From positions 1-46,872 of the forward strand of contig AUXH01000074.1 in NCBI GenBank assembly GCA_000482145.1: a DNA stretch of 46,872 nucleotides, read 5' to 3'. The notes beneath the pieces were generated by a model. That model was not told the origin of the DNA. It saw nothing but the letters and a program-made list of their open reading frames with translations, and ran no database searches. This document shows positions 19,316 to 28,891 of this stretch, piece after piece. Source of the DNA: Strigomonas culicis (taxonomy: Eukaryota; Euglenozoa; Kinetoplastea; Trypanosomatida; Trypanosomatidae). Each line of letters starts with the position of its first letter. Position 1 is the stretch's first letter. The position numbers and the translations under genes are program-made.

Positions 19316-19926
19316 GCCTCTGTGCAGCACGGCGGAGGGAGGCTGGCACTTATTGCCCTAGCGTGCTGTCGCTCGTATAGAGGAAGTAGAGAGAGAGAGA
19401 GAGAGAGGCGTGTATATAGATAGTATGACACACTGTATAGTTCATATGTGCGTGCTGTTTTTCTTCCTTTGAACCTTTTTTTTCTTTTCCTTTTACTCTT
19501 CCCCCATGGCAAGATGGCTTATGAGAGGGAAGGAGAGTAACGAAAGACAAAAGGTATAACGAGGTACAGTGCTTTGAAAAAAGGACAATAATTGATTTGA
19601 TGTGCCTTTTTGTTTTGGAAGTGTATGGATGTCAGATAGTTCCGCTGATCTTCCCATCTATAGCTACGACTTCTTTTTCTTGAGTTTCTTATTTACAGAG
19701 GAGGTCTTCTCTCCATTGACCCTTCATTCTTATTCTCCTCCTTGCCTTGGTTTTCTGTTGGCACACTCAAATTCTTTTTTATTTCAGTAGTCGTTAATAC
19801 TTTTTTTTTATTCGTAGTAGAAGTACTAGTAGTTGTTTGCCCGCTCAGCACCCCCGACGGCAAACAAAAAGAAAAAGAAACACACAATAGGTCAGCCCGC
19901 CGCACACCACACGCCCTCTCTTCCTC
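19316..19926. other. Intergenic
   Basis: No gene. A perfect AG repeat lies at about 19387-19408, followed by T-rich DNA. An acceptor candidate is TTTTTTATTTCAG ending at 19787, and no ATG occurs from there to 19927. Confidence 0.6.
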
Positions 19927-21501
19927 ATGTTTAGACGTCTGACCAACACTCTTAGTAGCCGCCTCAGCGCCGCGCGCTTTGTGACGGGGCCCGTCACGTC
20001 GGCTGGCAAGACACCGACGTCGGCCTCCGCGGCGGCGACGGCAGCCTCCTCGGGCCCCTACCAGCCCGCGTACTCGGAGATGAAGGGCACGGACGGAACC
20101 CCGGTGCTGGACCAGCTGATCGGCTACTATGTCAACATCCAGTCGCGCAAGATGTACTACAAGGACTTCTTGCGTATCGAACACCAGGCGGTGCGGTGGG
20201 CCTTCGCGGACATCCGCAAGAACAGCGAGGCGCTCGCGCACGGACTGCTGCAGACCGGCGTGCGGCCCGGCGACCGCGTCCTGTGCATCCAGCCCTGCAA
20301 CTGCGAGACCTTCGTGCTGCAGCTCGCGTGCGCGAAGATTGGTGCGCTGCTCTGCATTGTGCCACACAGCCAGATCAGCGCGGACAAGCTGCGCTTCTAC
20401 CTCAACGAGTTCCAGCCGCGCCACCTCGTTGCCCGGGAGTGGATCAACGTGCCGGAGCTGAAGCAAGGCGAGCTTGTGGAGCGCAATATGCACTTCTGGG
20501 ACACCATCTACAACGTCATACCCGAGCTCGGCCTGTCCTACCCGGGGCAGAAGTTCCAGTGGGTGCACTCGCAGGAGTTCTACTATCTCAAGAAGGTCAT
20601 CATCACGGACCACAACATGAACCTGCTCGGCGTCACGCCGATGCGCAAGATGCTCGTGTGGGGCCCCTTCTCCTACTACGAGCAGCGGCTGCGGCGCCTC
20701 TCCGCGCTGCTGCACCCCGACGACCCGGTGCTCGCGCTCGAGGACCCGCACCCGGCCGTGGAAGACAAACTGCATGTGACGTACTCGCACCGCAACTGCG
20801 TCAATGCCGGCTTTCTCTTCAGCCAGCTGCTGCACTTCAAGGCGGAGACGCGCTTCGGCGTCATGCCGAACCACCACATCGACCCCGTCGGCGCCATCGT
20901 CGCGCCCTACGCGGCGCTCACCTCCGGCGCGGTTCTCGTGCAGATCCACGCGGACCTCTTCACGGACGACCACGCGATCAACGCGATCGAGAAGCTGTGT
21001 GTGGAGGAGGTGCAGACACTGCTGGGCCGCAAGGCGGACTTCGACCTGCTGCTCAAGCACGCCGGCAACTTCGACGTCGACCAGTACGAGCACCTCAAGT
21101 CCGTCGTGCTCTTCGAGGACCTCGCGGAGCCCGCCGCGTCGGCGGACTACCTCAAGAAGCTAGCGGCCGCGCTCAGCCTCGACGACGTGTACGTGTTCCG
21201 CGGCCCGCTGGAGGCGGCCTACATGTTGACGTGGCGCTCACTCAAGAAGGGCGACCTCGGCATGGTGCCCCACGCGGAGGCGAAGATAGTCGGCGACCGC
21301 GGCACCGGGGACGCGCGCGTGCTCGCCGCCGGCACGCGCGGCAACCTGCGGTTGAAGGGCCCCCACGTCTCGAACGGCTACTACAACAATGCAGGGCTGC
21401 TGACGGAGCTCGTGGATGAGAAGGGGTTTGTGAGCACTAGTCGCGAGGGCGTCATGGATGACAAGGGCGTCCTGACGCTGAAGGAAACGCAGCTCTATTA
21501 A
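19927..21501 (+). CDS. Mitochondrial-type, degenerate acyl-CoA synthetase-like (AMP-binding fold) protein
   Basis: The 524-residue protein starts MFRRLTNTLSSRLSAARFV, a good mitochondrial presequence. It then has the ANL-superfamily N-domain: LAHGLLQTGVRPGDRVLCIQ and LACAKIGALLCIVP (about 95-145), a mid-domain with VTYSHRNCVNAGF (about 287-300), and the late block RGNLRLKGPHVSNGYYNNAG (about 473-492). The enzyme motifs are eroded. The Gly/Ser/Thr-rich ATP loop is replaced by ALEDPHPAVEDKL (about 271-283), and the TGD motif by STSREG. The chain stops at about the hinge, so the C-terminal lobe with the catalytic Lys is missing. I infer that it no longer adenylates substrates and has a structural role in the mitochondrion. 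Its partner is unknown. Confidence 0.8.
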   Translation: MFRRLTNTLSSRLSAARFVTGPVTSAGKTPTSASAAATAASSGPYQPAYSEMKGTDGTPVLDQLIGYYVNIQSRKMYYKDFLRIEHQAVRWAFADIRKNSEALAHGLLQTGVRPGDRVLCIQPCNCETFVLQLACAKIGALLCIVPHSQISADKLRFYLNEFQPRHLVAREWINVPELKQGELVERNMHFWDTIYNVIPELGLSYPGQKFQWVHSQEFYYLKKVIITDHNMNLLGVTPMRKMLVWGPFSYYEQRLRRLSALLHPDDPVLALEDPHPAVEDKLHVTYSHRNCVNAGFLFSQLLHFKAETRFGVMPNHHIDPVGAIVAPYAALTSGAVLVQIHADLFTDDHAINAIEKLCVEEVQTLLGRKADFDLLLKHAGNFDVDQYEHLKSVVLFEDLAEPAASADYLKKLAAALSLDDVYVFRGPLEAAYMLTWRSLKKGDLGMVPHAEAKIVGDRGTGDARVLAAGTRGNLRLKGPHVSNGYYNNAGLLTELVDEKGFVSTSREGVMDDKGVLTLKETQLY

Positions 21502-22135
21502 GTCTGTAGGACAGATAGAGTGCTCTTTTTTTCTTTTTTACCTTAGTATTGTTAATACACTTTTTTTTTCTCACCCAGTGTTTAGTACTTAGTAAATCTT
21601 AGCAATGCTCTTTTTTCCCCCTTTGTTTCTTTTTGCGGTGATGTCTGTTTGCGATGCGCTTCGGTTGTTTGTTAACGTTGGAGTGATCTCACTTATTATT
21701 ACTCTTATTGTTATTTTTTTTCTGTTGTTTCGTTCTGTAGTAGTGCGTTCTATGTGATAGTATACCACTGTTTCAATATAGTAATATAACAAACAAAACA
21801 TATATAAATACACACTTTAGAATTCTAATAATCAAAAGAATATGTACTCATCCGTGACATGGAGGTGTGCGTGCTTGGCTTTACTCATGGTTGCGGCTCG
21901 CGTATATGTGACATGTTTTTTTTCTTTCCCCCCCTCTTCCCCTCTTTCTCTTTCCTCTTCTTTTGGCGCTGTTGCCTCTCTTTTCCCCTCTTGTCCTTTT
22001 TTCCCCCCTTTATCCACTTGTTTGGAGGAGTAGCAATCCACTCTCTTTTTTTTTCTTGTTCAGTCGCGTATAGCGGACTGTTGAGACGGCCGTGCCGACC
22101 ACGCACCGAGTACCGGTAGACGACGCGGCCCCGCC
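21502..22135. other. Intergenic and SF3B2 leader
   Basis: No gene. A T-rich tract ends TTGTTCAG at 22063, leaving a 72-nt, GC-rich, ATG-free leader before 22136. Confidence 0.6.
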
Positions 22136-23425
22136 ATGTCGCAGGACAAAAAGCAGCAGAAGTTGGCGAAGAAGAACCGCCTGGAGCAGCTGAAGCGCGA
22201 CGCGCAGGCGGTGCGGGAGCGGTTGCAGCAGCGCGCGGCGCACCCGACGCCGGAGGTGACCTATGTGCTGGAGGAGGCGCCGACGGACGGCGCGGAGAGC
22301 GCGCCGCCGCCGCCGCCGGCGCCCGCGGACCCCACCGCCGCCGCCGCCGCCCACGCTGCGGACGAGGACCGCGTGGAGCTGCCGGCCGCGCCATCCGCGG
22401 CGCCGCGCGGCGCCGCGGCCGCGGACGGCCCGAAGCGCAAACATCACAAGGTCAGTTGGCAGGACCTGAAGCTCGCGGTCGCGCAGCGCTACGGCCCGGA
22501 GGTGGCCGCGCTCGTCACGGAGCACGACGGCAACGCGGCGGACCCCGTCATGACCATCGCCATGAAGATGCAGCCACACAGCGTGCCGGTGCCGCGGCAC
22601 TGGGACCGGCTGCGCTCGTACATGAGCCACCAGGCGGACCGCGAGGAGGCGGCGCACCTGGTGCCGCCGGAGATCGCCGCGCTCGGCGTGGATAAGCTGC
22701 GCGCGAACAAGGACAAAAAGGCGGACCCGAACCAGGTGGCCTTCATCACGTGCTTCCTGACCGGCACGCCGCTGCGGCGCAAGGACTTCGGCGTGCCGCT
22801 CAGCCGCTTCGGGGATGCCTACTTCGAGAGCAAGTGGCGGCCCAAGGCGCACTTCCGGCCCGGCGCGCTCTCGCTGCGGCTGCGGCAGGCGCTCGGCATC
22901 AGCAGCAGCGCGCCGCCGCCGTGGCTGTACGGTATGCAGGCCATGCGGCGGCTGCCGCCGGCGTACCCCGGCCTGCGCATCCCGGGGCTGAACGCGCCGG
23001 TGCCGCCCGGCGCGCAGTGGGGCCCCGGCCAGGGGCAGTGGGGCGAGCCGCCGCGCGCCGCGCGGGCGAGCCACGGCTTCCTCTTCCCCGGCGTCATGGA
23101 CGAGTCCGTCGCGGAGCGGCGCGCGCAGCCGCTGTGGGGCGAGGTGCCTGCGCTGACGGCGGAGGGTATCGCGGCCGCGACGGCGCCGCCCGCCGCCACC
23201 GCCGCCGCGCCCGCGAAGGCGCCGGCGCCGCCGCCGAGCAAGCAGGCGCCGAAGGGCCCCGTCATCAACCCGACGCCCTTCGCGCCGCAGACGTACCAGG
23301 GCCAGCCGCCGGCGGGCGCGCGCGCCGCGCACACCGGGCCGCGGGAGTACGTGCGCGTGCAGGACAGCGGCAGCGGCACCGTCGCGGGGCACAAGATGGT
23401 GCCCAAGGGCGCGCCTGGATCTTAG
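22136..23425 (+). CDS. SF3B2: Splicing factor 3B subunit 2 (SF3B2/SAP145)
   Basis: The 429-residue protein is a subunit of the U2 snRNP SF3b complex and binds near the branch site. A short Lys-rich start and an Ala/Pro linker precede the conserved DUF382 region (about 104-235): VSWQDLKLAVAQRYG, VPVPRHWDRLRSYMS and YFESKWRPKAHFRPGALS. The PSP motif follows (about 255-310): PPPWLYGMQAMRRLPPAYP, then LRIPGLNAPVPPGAQWG and WGEPP. It is much shorter than the human protein, lacking its long N- and C-terminal extensions, as expected for a trimmed trypanosomatid form. In this group it serves mainly trans-splicing. Confidence 0.95.
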   Translation: MSQDKKQQKLAKKNRLEQLKRDAQAVRERLQQRAAHPTPEVTYVLEEAPTDGAESAPPPPPAPADPTAAAAAHAADEDRVELPAAPSAAPRGAAAADGPKRKHHKVSWQDLKLAVAQRYGPEVAALVTEHDGNAADPVMTIAMKMQPHSVPVPRHWDRLRSYMSHQADREEAAHLVPPEIAALGVDKLRANKDKKADPNQVAFITCFLTGTPLRRKDFGVPLSRFGDAYFESKWRPKAHFRPGALSLRLRQALGISSSAPPPWLYGMQAMRRLPPAYPGLRIPGLNAPVPPGAQWGPGQGQWGEPPRAARASHGFLFPGVMDESVAERRAQPLWGEVPALTAEGIAAATAPPAATAAAPAKAPAPPPSKQAPKGPVINPTPFAPQTYQGQPPAGARAAHTGPREYVRVQDSGSGTVAGHKMVPKGAPGS

Positions 23426-23766
23426 AGAGGGAGCGAGCGCGTGCCGCGCTGCCGACGCTCGTGTGTGTACACGGTTGGAGAGTCTGTGTTGGTTGTAAAA
23501 AAAAAAGGCTGTGCTATATATAATTGAAGAGACAAGCGAAAGGCGAATGATAAAGTGCGCTCGCGTTGTGTCGGTGCCGTCGTAGTCCATCTTATGATCA
23601 TTACTTTTTGTTTTTTTTTGCCTCTACTTCTTGCCGCTCTTGTTTTACTCTCACTTCCCTCCTTTTTTTCTTTTCTTCTCTCTTTCCTACGTCATCTATC
23701 TGCAGATTCAACACGTTATTACACTTCGCTACACTATTATCTTTTCACCCCCTCCCTCTCTCCGCG
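23426..23766. other. Intergenic
   Basis: T/C-rich with no gene. An acceptor candidate CTATCTGCAG ends at 23705 and leaves a 61-nt ATG-free leader. Confidence 0.6.
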
Positions 23767-24777
23767 ATGGCCTCTCGTGACAGCTATACGTTCCAGTACG
23801 CGGACCCGAACCCCAGCAAGGTGTCTTCACTGGCCCTCGCGAAGATCGCGTCCGACTTCGTGACGAGCTACAAGGCCTCGCCGCAGTACGAGGAGCTGCT
23901 CTCCGGCGTGCTGGAGGGCCTGCTGCAGAGCCCACACGTGACGCAGGAGCACATCAAGCTGCTCGAGGCGGCCATGGTCGAGCGGCAGAACGCGATCATC
24001 ACCTACAACCGCGAGCACGACAAGGAGTACAAGAAGAAGAAGGCCTTTGGCGGCCCGGTGCGCAATAAGCTTGAGGAGTTCTCCGACGAGGAGGAGCAGG
24101 AGGAGCTGACGGAGGAGGACCGCGCGGCCGCCGAGGCGCGCCGCCTCGCCGAGGAGGAGCGCAAACGCGAGGAGTGGCTGAAGGAAGAGGAGCGCCGCGA
24201 GGCGCTGGAGCAGCAGCGGCTCGCGAACGAGGCGCGGCTGCAGGAGAAGATGCGGCAGGTGGACGCGCGCGCGGCGGAGGAGGCGCTGCGCCGCGAGGGC
24301 GCCGTGCTGCTGAACTCGGGGCTGCCGCAGAAGGGCGGCAAGAACGCGAAGGGCGGCAAGGGCAGTAAGGGCGGCAAGGGCGGCCAGCCGCAGCTCAGCT
24401 CGGAGGAGGCCGCTAAGCTGCAACAGGACGTGGCCGAGACCGTGAAGGAGCGCGTGCGGCTGAAGGTGGTGGTGGACACCGCCGACGACGACCTCGCCGC
24501 CGCACTGGCGGAGGCAAAGGCGGAGCGCGCCGCGATGGAGAGCAAGGCGGAGGGCCTCGGCAGCAGCGGCAGCGCGGCGCCCGCGCGCGCGCTGGACAAG
24601 GGCCAGATCACGCAGCTGCAGCAGAAGTTGACGAAGCAGTCGATGGAGCGTGACCGCTTCGCGCTGCAGCTCAAGTCGATGGAGCCCAGCGCGCTCCGCA
24701 CGGAGCTGCTCGAGACGCTGAAGGAGCGCGATGTCTTCGCGATCCGCGTGGAGGGAGCGGAGAACGAGGCGAACTAA
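23767..24777 (+). CDS. Charged coiled-coil protein, function unknown
   Basis: The 336-residue protein has no family I recognise. A helical N-terminal domain (about 15-95) contains FVTSYKASPQYEELLSGVLE and EHIKLLEAAMVERQ. A very acidic and then mixed-charge coiled coil follows (about 98-185, EEEQEELTEEDRAAAEARR). A Gly/Lys tract KGGKNAKGGKGSKGGKGG sits at about 191-210, and a second helical part with ERVRLKVVVDTADDDLAAAL and a C-terminal coil completes it. No signal peptide or membrane segment is seen. The Gly/Lys tract could bind RNA or chromatin; this is speculation. The frame is open upstream to 23566, but that part is T-rich leader, so the ATG at 23767 is preferred. Confidence 0.8.
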   Translation: MASRDSYTFQYADPNPSKVSSLALAKIASDFVTSYKASPQYEELLSGVLEGLLQSPHVTQEHIKLLEAAMVERQNAIITYNREHDKEYKKKKAFGGPVRNKLEEFSDEEEQEELTEEDRAAAEARRLAEEERKREEWLKEEERREALEQQRLANEARLQEKMRQVDARAAEEALRREGAVLLNSGLPQKGGKNAKGGKGSKGGKGGQPQLSSEEAAKLQQDVAETVKERVRLKVVVDTADDDLAAALAEAKAERAAMESKAEGLGSSGSAAPARALDKGQITQLQQKLTKQSMERDRFALQLKSMEPSALRTELLETLKERDVFAIRVEGAENEAN

Positions 24778-25468
24778 CGTCTGTGTATCCCCCTCATCTT
24801 GAATGTCTTAATAATAATATTCCTCACTTTTATTTGTAATGAAATAATACATATATACTTCCGCAGTGACTAGGTGCTAGCCGCTATATACTGTGAGTAT
24901 ATGTCCATAACGTTAGCAACGCTTACAAATAATATATATTATAATGCAATGAAGAGGATGAAAAAGGATCTCTTGGACAAGACCGTGTATGAAAAGAAAA
25001 AAAAAACTTGATCTCCGTATCGCATCTGTGAGAGTGTGTAAGACTCACCTATATGCTCGTACTCTTCTCCTCCTCTTTTATGTCTTTATAAAGAAGCACA
25101 ACGAAAACTAGAAAGAAGACTAAAAGAAGCATACATACCTATACCCATCAGCGTCTGTGTGTTCCTTCTCTTGGCTGTTAATTTTTGCATTTAGCACTTT
25201 CCCTTTAGCTGCCACTTAACATTGTTGGTGGAACATTGTTGTTACAATCGTTTATTTTTGGAAAGAATATCGGCATATACACATATATACGCGCACATAC
25301 AGACTCTTTTCCTCCTTTTTTTGTGTGTGTGTGTGCGTGTGCGACTTCACTTTCCTTTCACTCGCTGTCACGCTTTTTTTTTTTGGGTTTTCTAGTTCTC
25401 CCTTTGAGGCGATCCCTTCCCCCCTCTCTCTGTAGTCCCCACCCCCTCTCTTCACCGCCCGCAGCACC
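24778..25468. other. Intergenic with ATG-free 3' half
   Basis: No gene. There is no ATG on the + strand from 25083 to 25468 (386 bases). Acceptor candidates are the AGs at 25434-25435 and 25463-25464, both after C/T-rich tracts. Confidence 0.6.
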
Positions 25469-27265
25469 ATGTCCGGTGGCTATGTCGCGCTGGTCATCAT
25501 CTTCTTCGTGCTAGCCTTCGCGGTGTCGCTGGCCGCGTACTACTACTACACGAAGGAGTCCATCAAGACGATGTCGATCCACTGCGCCATCTGGCACGTC
25601 ATCTCGCTCTATATGTGCGTGCTGCCCTTCCCGCTGCTCGTCGTGGACATCCAGGCCGCGATGAGCGGCGGCGCCGAACAGACGTGGATGCGCCCCATCT
25701 GGGTGATGATCTTTGCGATGACGTACATCTGTGCGTGGATAACGCTGCCGGTCGCGCAGATGTACACGATCGTCGGCGACTTCACGTGGAAGAAGCGGCT
25801 CGTGCAGTCCATCAAGGTGAACCTCATCATCTACGCGGTCATCCTTGTGCTGGTCCTCGGCTTCCTGACCTACCTGGTCATCCTCAAGGGCGCCTACACG
25901 TCCTTCGCGTCGACGCTGAAGGTCATCATTTCGCTCGCGAACGCGTGGGGTCTGCTCATCCTCACCTTTTTCATGCCGGCCGGCCTCGTCGGCGTCCCGC
26001 GCATGCTGTGGAAGTACGCGGACCCGAAGCGGCTGCTGCGCCGGCGGCTGTACGACGCGGTGAACATCCAGGAGGATCTCGACCTCAGTGCGATGGACCT
26101 CGCGACGATCAAGGCAGAGCTCATCAGCATCGACCCGCTCGTGTCGGACGACAACCGGCCGCACCTGACGCAGATGCTCGAGGCGATCAACAAGGCGGAC
26201 CACGAGGTGCCGCTGTACCACCTCGCCGCGCAGCGCGTACACGCGAAGCCGCTCGAGAGCACGAACGACATCTCCCTTGAGCATCTGGTGGAGCTGAACA
26301 AGCGGCTCAAGAAGGCGATCATCGTCGTCGGCCGCGCGAACTACCGTTGGACCAAGACACTGCGCGAGTGCGTCTTCATGGACGACTTCCTGAAGCAGCG
26401 GCGCGACACGCCGTGGATGCGGCTGTGGTACAAGCTGCGCAAGCCGGTGTACTGGACCGGCTGCGGTGTCTGCACCATCCTGACGATCCTCATCCTGTGG
26501 AGCGAACAGGTGATGCCCTTCCGCGAGGCGGCCGGCGTCCCGCTCGGCGTCATCGAGCTCGTGATGCACAGCTCCGTGCACTTCGTGGCCTCCATCGTGC
26601 TGCTCTTCTACATGGCCTACTGCACCTACTGGGCCGCGTTCCAGTTCAAGGTGTTCGACGTGTACGTCGTGTACCCCTCCATCGCGGATAACGCCTCCCT
26701 GTGCTTCAACGAGACCTTCCTGGTGCGGCTGCTCATGCCGCTGTGCTTCAACTTTTTGCTCATCTCGCACCTCAACACGTCTGAGGACGCGGACGCGATT
26801 GATGTGCAGTACGGCCACGTCTACCGCAAAAACATGGACATCAGTCTGCTCTTCGGCGCCTGGCTGAACCGCTTCCTGCCCATGTGCATCCCCATCATCG
26901 CCGCTGTCGTCTTCTTCAACCTCGCGCAGCGCATGCTGGCGCTCGTGGGGATCGAGGTGCACAACCCGAACGACGTGGAGAGCGCGCCGGTGCGGCAGCG
27001 CATCGAGGATGGCCGCCGCCTCGTGGAGAACGAGCTGGGCTTCGAGCTTGCGTCGGTCGTGCTGCCGGGCGAGCAGCCGTTCATCGAGGGCGAGACGCCC
27101 AGCCGCATCAAGCGCATGGCCGGCGGCGCCGAGCGCGACGCGACGACGCCGCCGTCGGGGTCGTCCGCCACGAAGGGCAACCGCTACCGCGAGTACCTGG
27201 AGCGGAAGAAGAAGGAGAATGGCGGCCAGGAGACACCGCGGAACGGGGAGGACATCCCAGTGTGA
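25469..27265 (+). CDS. LMBR1-family multi-pass membrane protein
   Basis: The 598-residue protein has about nine membrane segments: near 5-25, 35-60, 75-100, 112-138, 150-178, 330-350, 360-395, 418-436 and 465-490. A cytosolic loop of about 150 residues lies between the fifth and sixth. The block LANAWGLLILTFFMPAGLVG, followed by VPRMLWKYADP, is typical of LMBR1-like (LMBRD2) proteins, as is the overall 5+4 layout. The C-terminal 100 residues are polar and basic and presumably cytosolic. Family members act in membrane trafficking, receptor signalling or lysosomal transport; which applies here cannot be told. The start follows a C/T tract with an AG four bases upstream. Confidence 0.9.
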   Translation: MSGGYVALVIIFFVLAFAVSLAAYYYYTKESIKTMSIHCAIWHVISLYMCVLPFPLLVVDIQAAMSGGAEQTWMRPIWVMIFAMTYICAWITLPVAQMYTIVGDFTWKKRLVQSIKVNLIIYAVILVLVLGFLTYLVILKGAYTSFASTLKVIISLANAWGLLILTFFMPAGLVGVPRMLWKYADPKRLLRRRLYDAVNIQEDLDLSAMDLATIKAELISIDPLVSDDNRPHLTQMLEAINKADHEVPLYHLAAQRVHAKPLESTNDISLEHLVELNKRLKKAIIVVGRANYRWTKTLRECVFMDDFLKQRRDTPWMRLWYKLRKPVYWTGCGVCTILTILILWSEQVMPFREAAGVPLGVIELVMHSSVHFVASIVLLFYMAYCTYWAAFQFKVFDVYVVYPSIADNASLCFNETFLVRLLMPLCFNFLLISHLNTSEDADAIDVQYGHVYRKNMDISLLFGAWLNRFLPMCIPIIAAVVFFNLAQRMLALVGIEVHNPNDVESAPVRQRIEDGRRLVENELGFELASVVLPGEQPFIEGETPSRIKRMAGGAERDATTPPSGSSATKGNRYREYLERKKKENGGQETPRNGEDIPV

Positions 27266-27866
27266 GAGACCGCGCAAAGAGGTCCATGCGGTGATGCTTT
27301 TTCAGAGCTGCGTGCCTTTTTTTTTTCGTATCTTTGTTTTTTCTCTGCGTGTGCTTTGTTGTTTTACTGCGCACTGATATTGGCTGCGATTGCGTCGTGT
27401 TGTTTCTGATTTAGAGTTTGCTTTTTTTTTCCCCTCTTTTCTTCTCTCTTCTGCCCTCTAACGATTTAGTATTTGTGTATCTTTTCTTCCTTGCTCCCCC
27501 TTTTTAGTACTTCCTCCGCTTTATTTCAAAAAAAAAAGGAGAAATAACGTCCGCAAAAAAATGGAAGAAAAAAGAAAACGAGAAGAAAGATGATTGGATG
27601 AATTGCGTTTACAACTTGACAATGATAAGAATACCACCACTCCTAACGCATGAACACCTCTCTTTACTCTGCATATTACATACAGTGTACCACTGGATTG
27701 GAAGCAATACTTGAAAAGGAACTTATCTCTCTCTTTCTTTCTCTCTCTCATCATTACTGCAGTACATTTTATATTTACATTGCACTCATTTGGGTTTCGC
27801 TTGTGTGTTCTTCTTGTTTTTTTTTGTTTCTTGTCTTTTTCCGGTTTAGATAGCTGTCATCACGCC
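27266..27866. other. Intergenic
   Basis: No gene; T-rich DNA. The acceptor candidate TTTTTCCGGTTTAG ends at 27849 and leaves a 17-nt leader before CBP20. Confidence 0.6.
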
Positions 27867-28520
27867 ATGTCGCACGTGCTGTTAGACGACCGTCCGCGCA
27901 TGGACTACGTCGACCGCCGCGAGCTGCTGTGCTCGCAGCTGACGGAGGACGCCTTCCGCGCGCGGCGCCAGCCGCTGCTCGACCGCAGCACGACGGTGTA
28001 CGTCGGCAACCTCGCCTTCCACACGAGTGAGGCGCAGGTGCGCGCGTCTTTCCTGCCGTGCGGCCCGATCCGGGACGTGGTGATGGGTCTCAACGAGCAG
28101 ACCCACACGCCGTGCGGCTTCTGCTTCGTCGTGTACGAGCGGCGCGAGGCCGCCGCGCTCGCGGTGCGCGCGCTCTCCGGCGCGCTGCTGGACGACCGCG
28201 TGCTGCGCGTCAGCTGGGACGTCGGCGCGGACCACACGCGGCGGTGGGGCCGCGGCGCGCACGGCGGCCAGGTCGTCGACAGCGTGCGGCAGAACCTGGA
28301 CGAGGGCCGCGGCGGGCTCGGCGCGCTGCGGCGCGGCGAGCTCGGCCTCACAGCCGACCCCGCGGAGGGCGAGCTGCAGACCTACGCGTGGGTGCCGCCG
28401 CGGCCGGGGAGGCGCGCCGCGGCGCCGCGCCGCACGCGCGAGGACGGCGGCGGCGGCGGCGGCGCGCGGCGGCCCCACGCCCAACCGCCGAACAGTAAGC
28501 GTTCGCGCGAGGAGCGGTAG
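27867..28520 (+). CDS. CBP20: Nuclear cap-binding protein subunit 2 (CBP20)
   Basis: The 217-residue protein is the RRM subunit that holds the 5' cap in the nuclear cap-binding complex. It has an N-terminal Tyr14 (MDYVDRREL), RNP2 VYVGNLAF with Tyr45, and RNP1 CGFCFVVY (about 83-90). The family's LDDRVLRVSWD and GRGAHGGQVVDSVR blocks and the GRGGLG stretch follow. Tyr14, Tyr45, Trp117 and Asp118 match the cap-contacting residues of human CBP20. The human Asp before the Trp is Ser116 here, and the later tail tyrosines are Val/Leu. A Gly/Arg/Pro-rich C-terminal extension (about 170-217) is present. Kinetoplastid mRNAs carry the unusual cap 4, so changes around the pocket may matter. The frame is open upstream, but that part is leader. 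Confidence 0.94.
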   Translation: MSHVLLDDRPRMDYVDRRELLCSQLTEDAFRARRQPLLDRSTTVYVGNLAFHTSEAQVRASFLPCGPIRDVVMGLNEQTHTPCGFCFVVYERREAAALAVRALSGALLDDRVLRVSWDVGADHTRRWGRGAHGGQVVDSVRQNLDEGRGGLGALRRGELGLTADPAEGELQTYAWVPPRPGRRAAAPRRTREDGGGGGGARRPHAQPPNSKRSREER

Positions 28521-28891
28521 GCAATGAGCGGTGGCGAGGGGTTGCAGGCGCCGGCCGATCGTGTATACTTGCAAGGCGCGAGGCTTGCGCGTCTCTCACT
28601 CTATCAACGATTCATAGCTTTATTCACGTGTGTGTTACTTTACATTCGCACTTCTGTGTGTCGTGAGAGAAGGAATGTAGACTTGTGACTGTTGCATACC
28701 CTTTTCTCCCCTCTCTATCTCCCCTTTTCTCCACACTGACAAACGCAAAGCCACTTGGTGACTGGTGCGTCTTTTTTCATATTTATATATAAACGTTATT
28801 GTTTCCCTTTCAACACACTAATTCCTTTTTTTTACCCTTTGCGTCTTATTGTGTTATCACTATTAATATTGCTCTTCTTATTCGAATCACC
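28521..28891. other. Intergenic
   Basis: No gene is seen. The last ATG is near 28674, and the remaining roughly 215 bases to the next start are ATG-free. The acceptor is unclear. Confidence 0.55.

Noticed and set aside
17105..19330. A 741-codon open frame on the - strand opposite BBS2
   Set aside because: It is antisense to a confidently identified gene, has Arg/His/Leu-dominated composition and no recognisable domain. It arises because GC-rich third positions remove stop codons.
24340..24400. Gly/Lys tract considered as a sign of a histone-like or RGG protein
   Set aside because: It is one short tract in an otherwise acidic coiled-coil protein, with no Arg-Gly-Gly repeats, so no functional call is justified.
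25511..27277. A 588-codon - strand frame opposite the LMBR1 gene
   Set aside because: Antisense shadow with His/Asp/Val-rich low-information composition.
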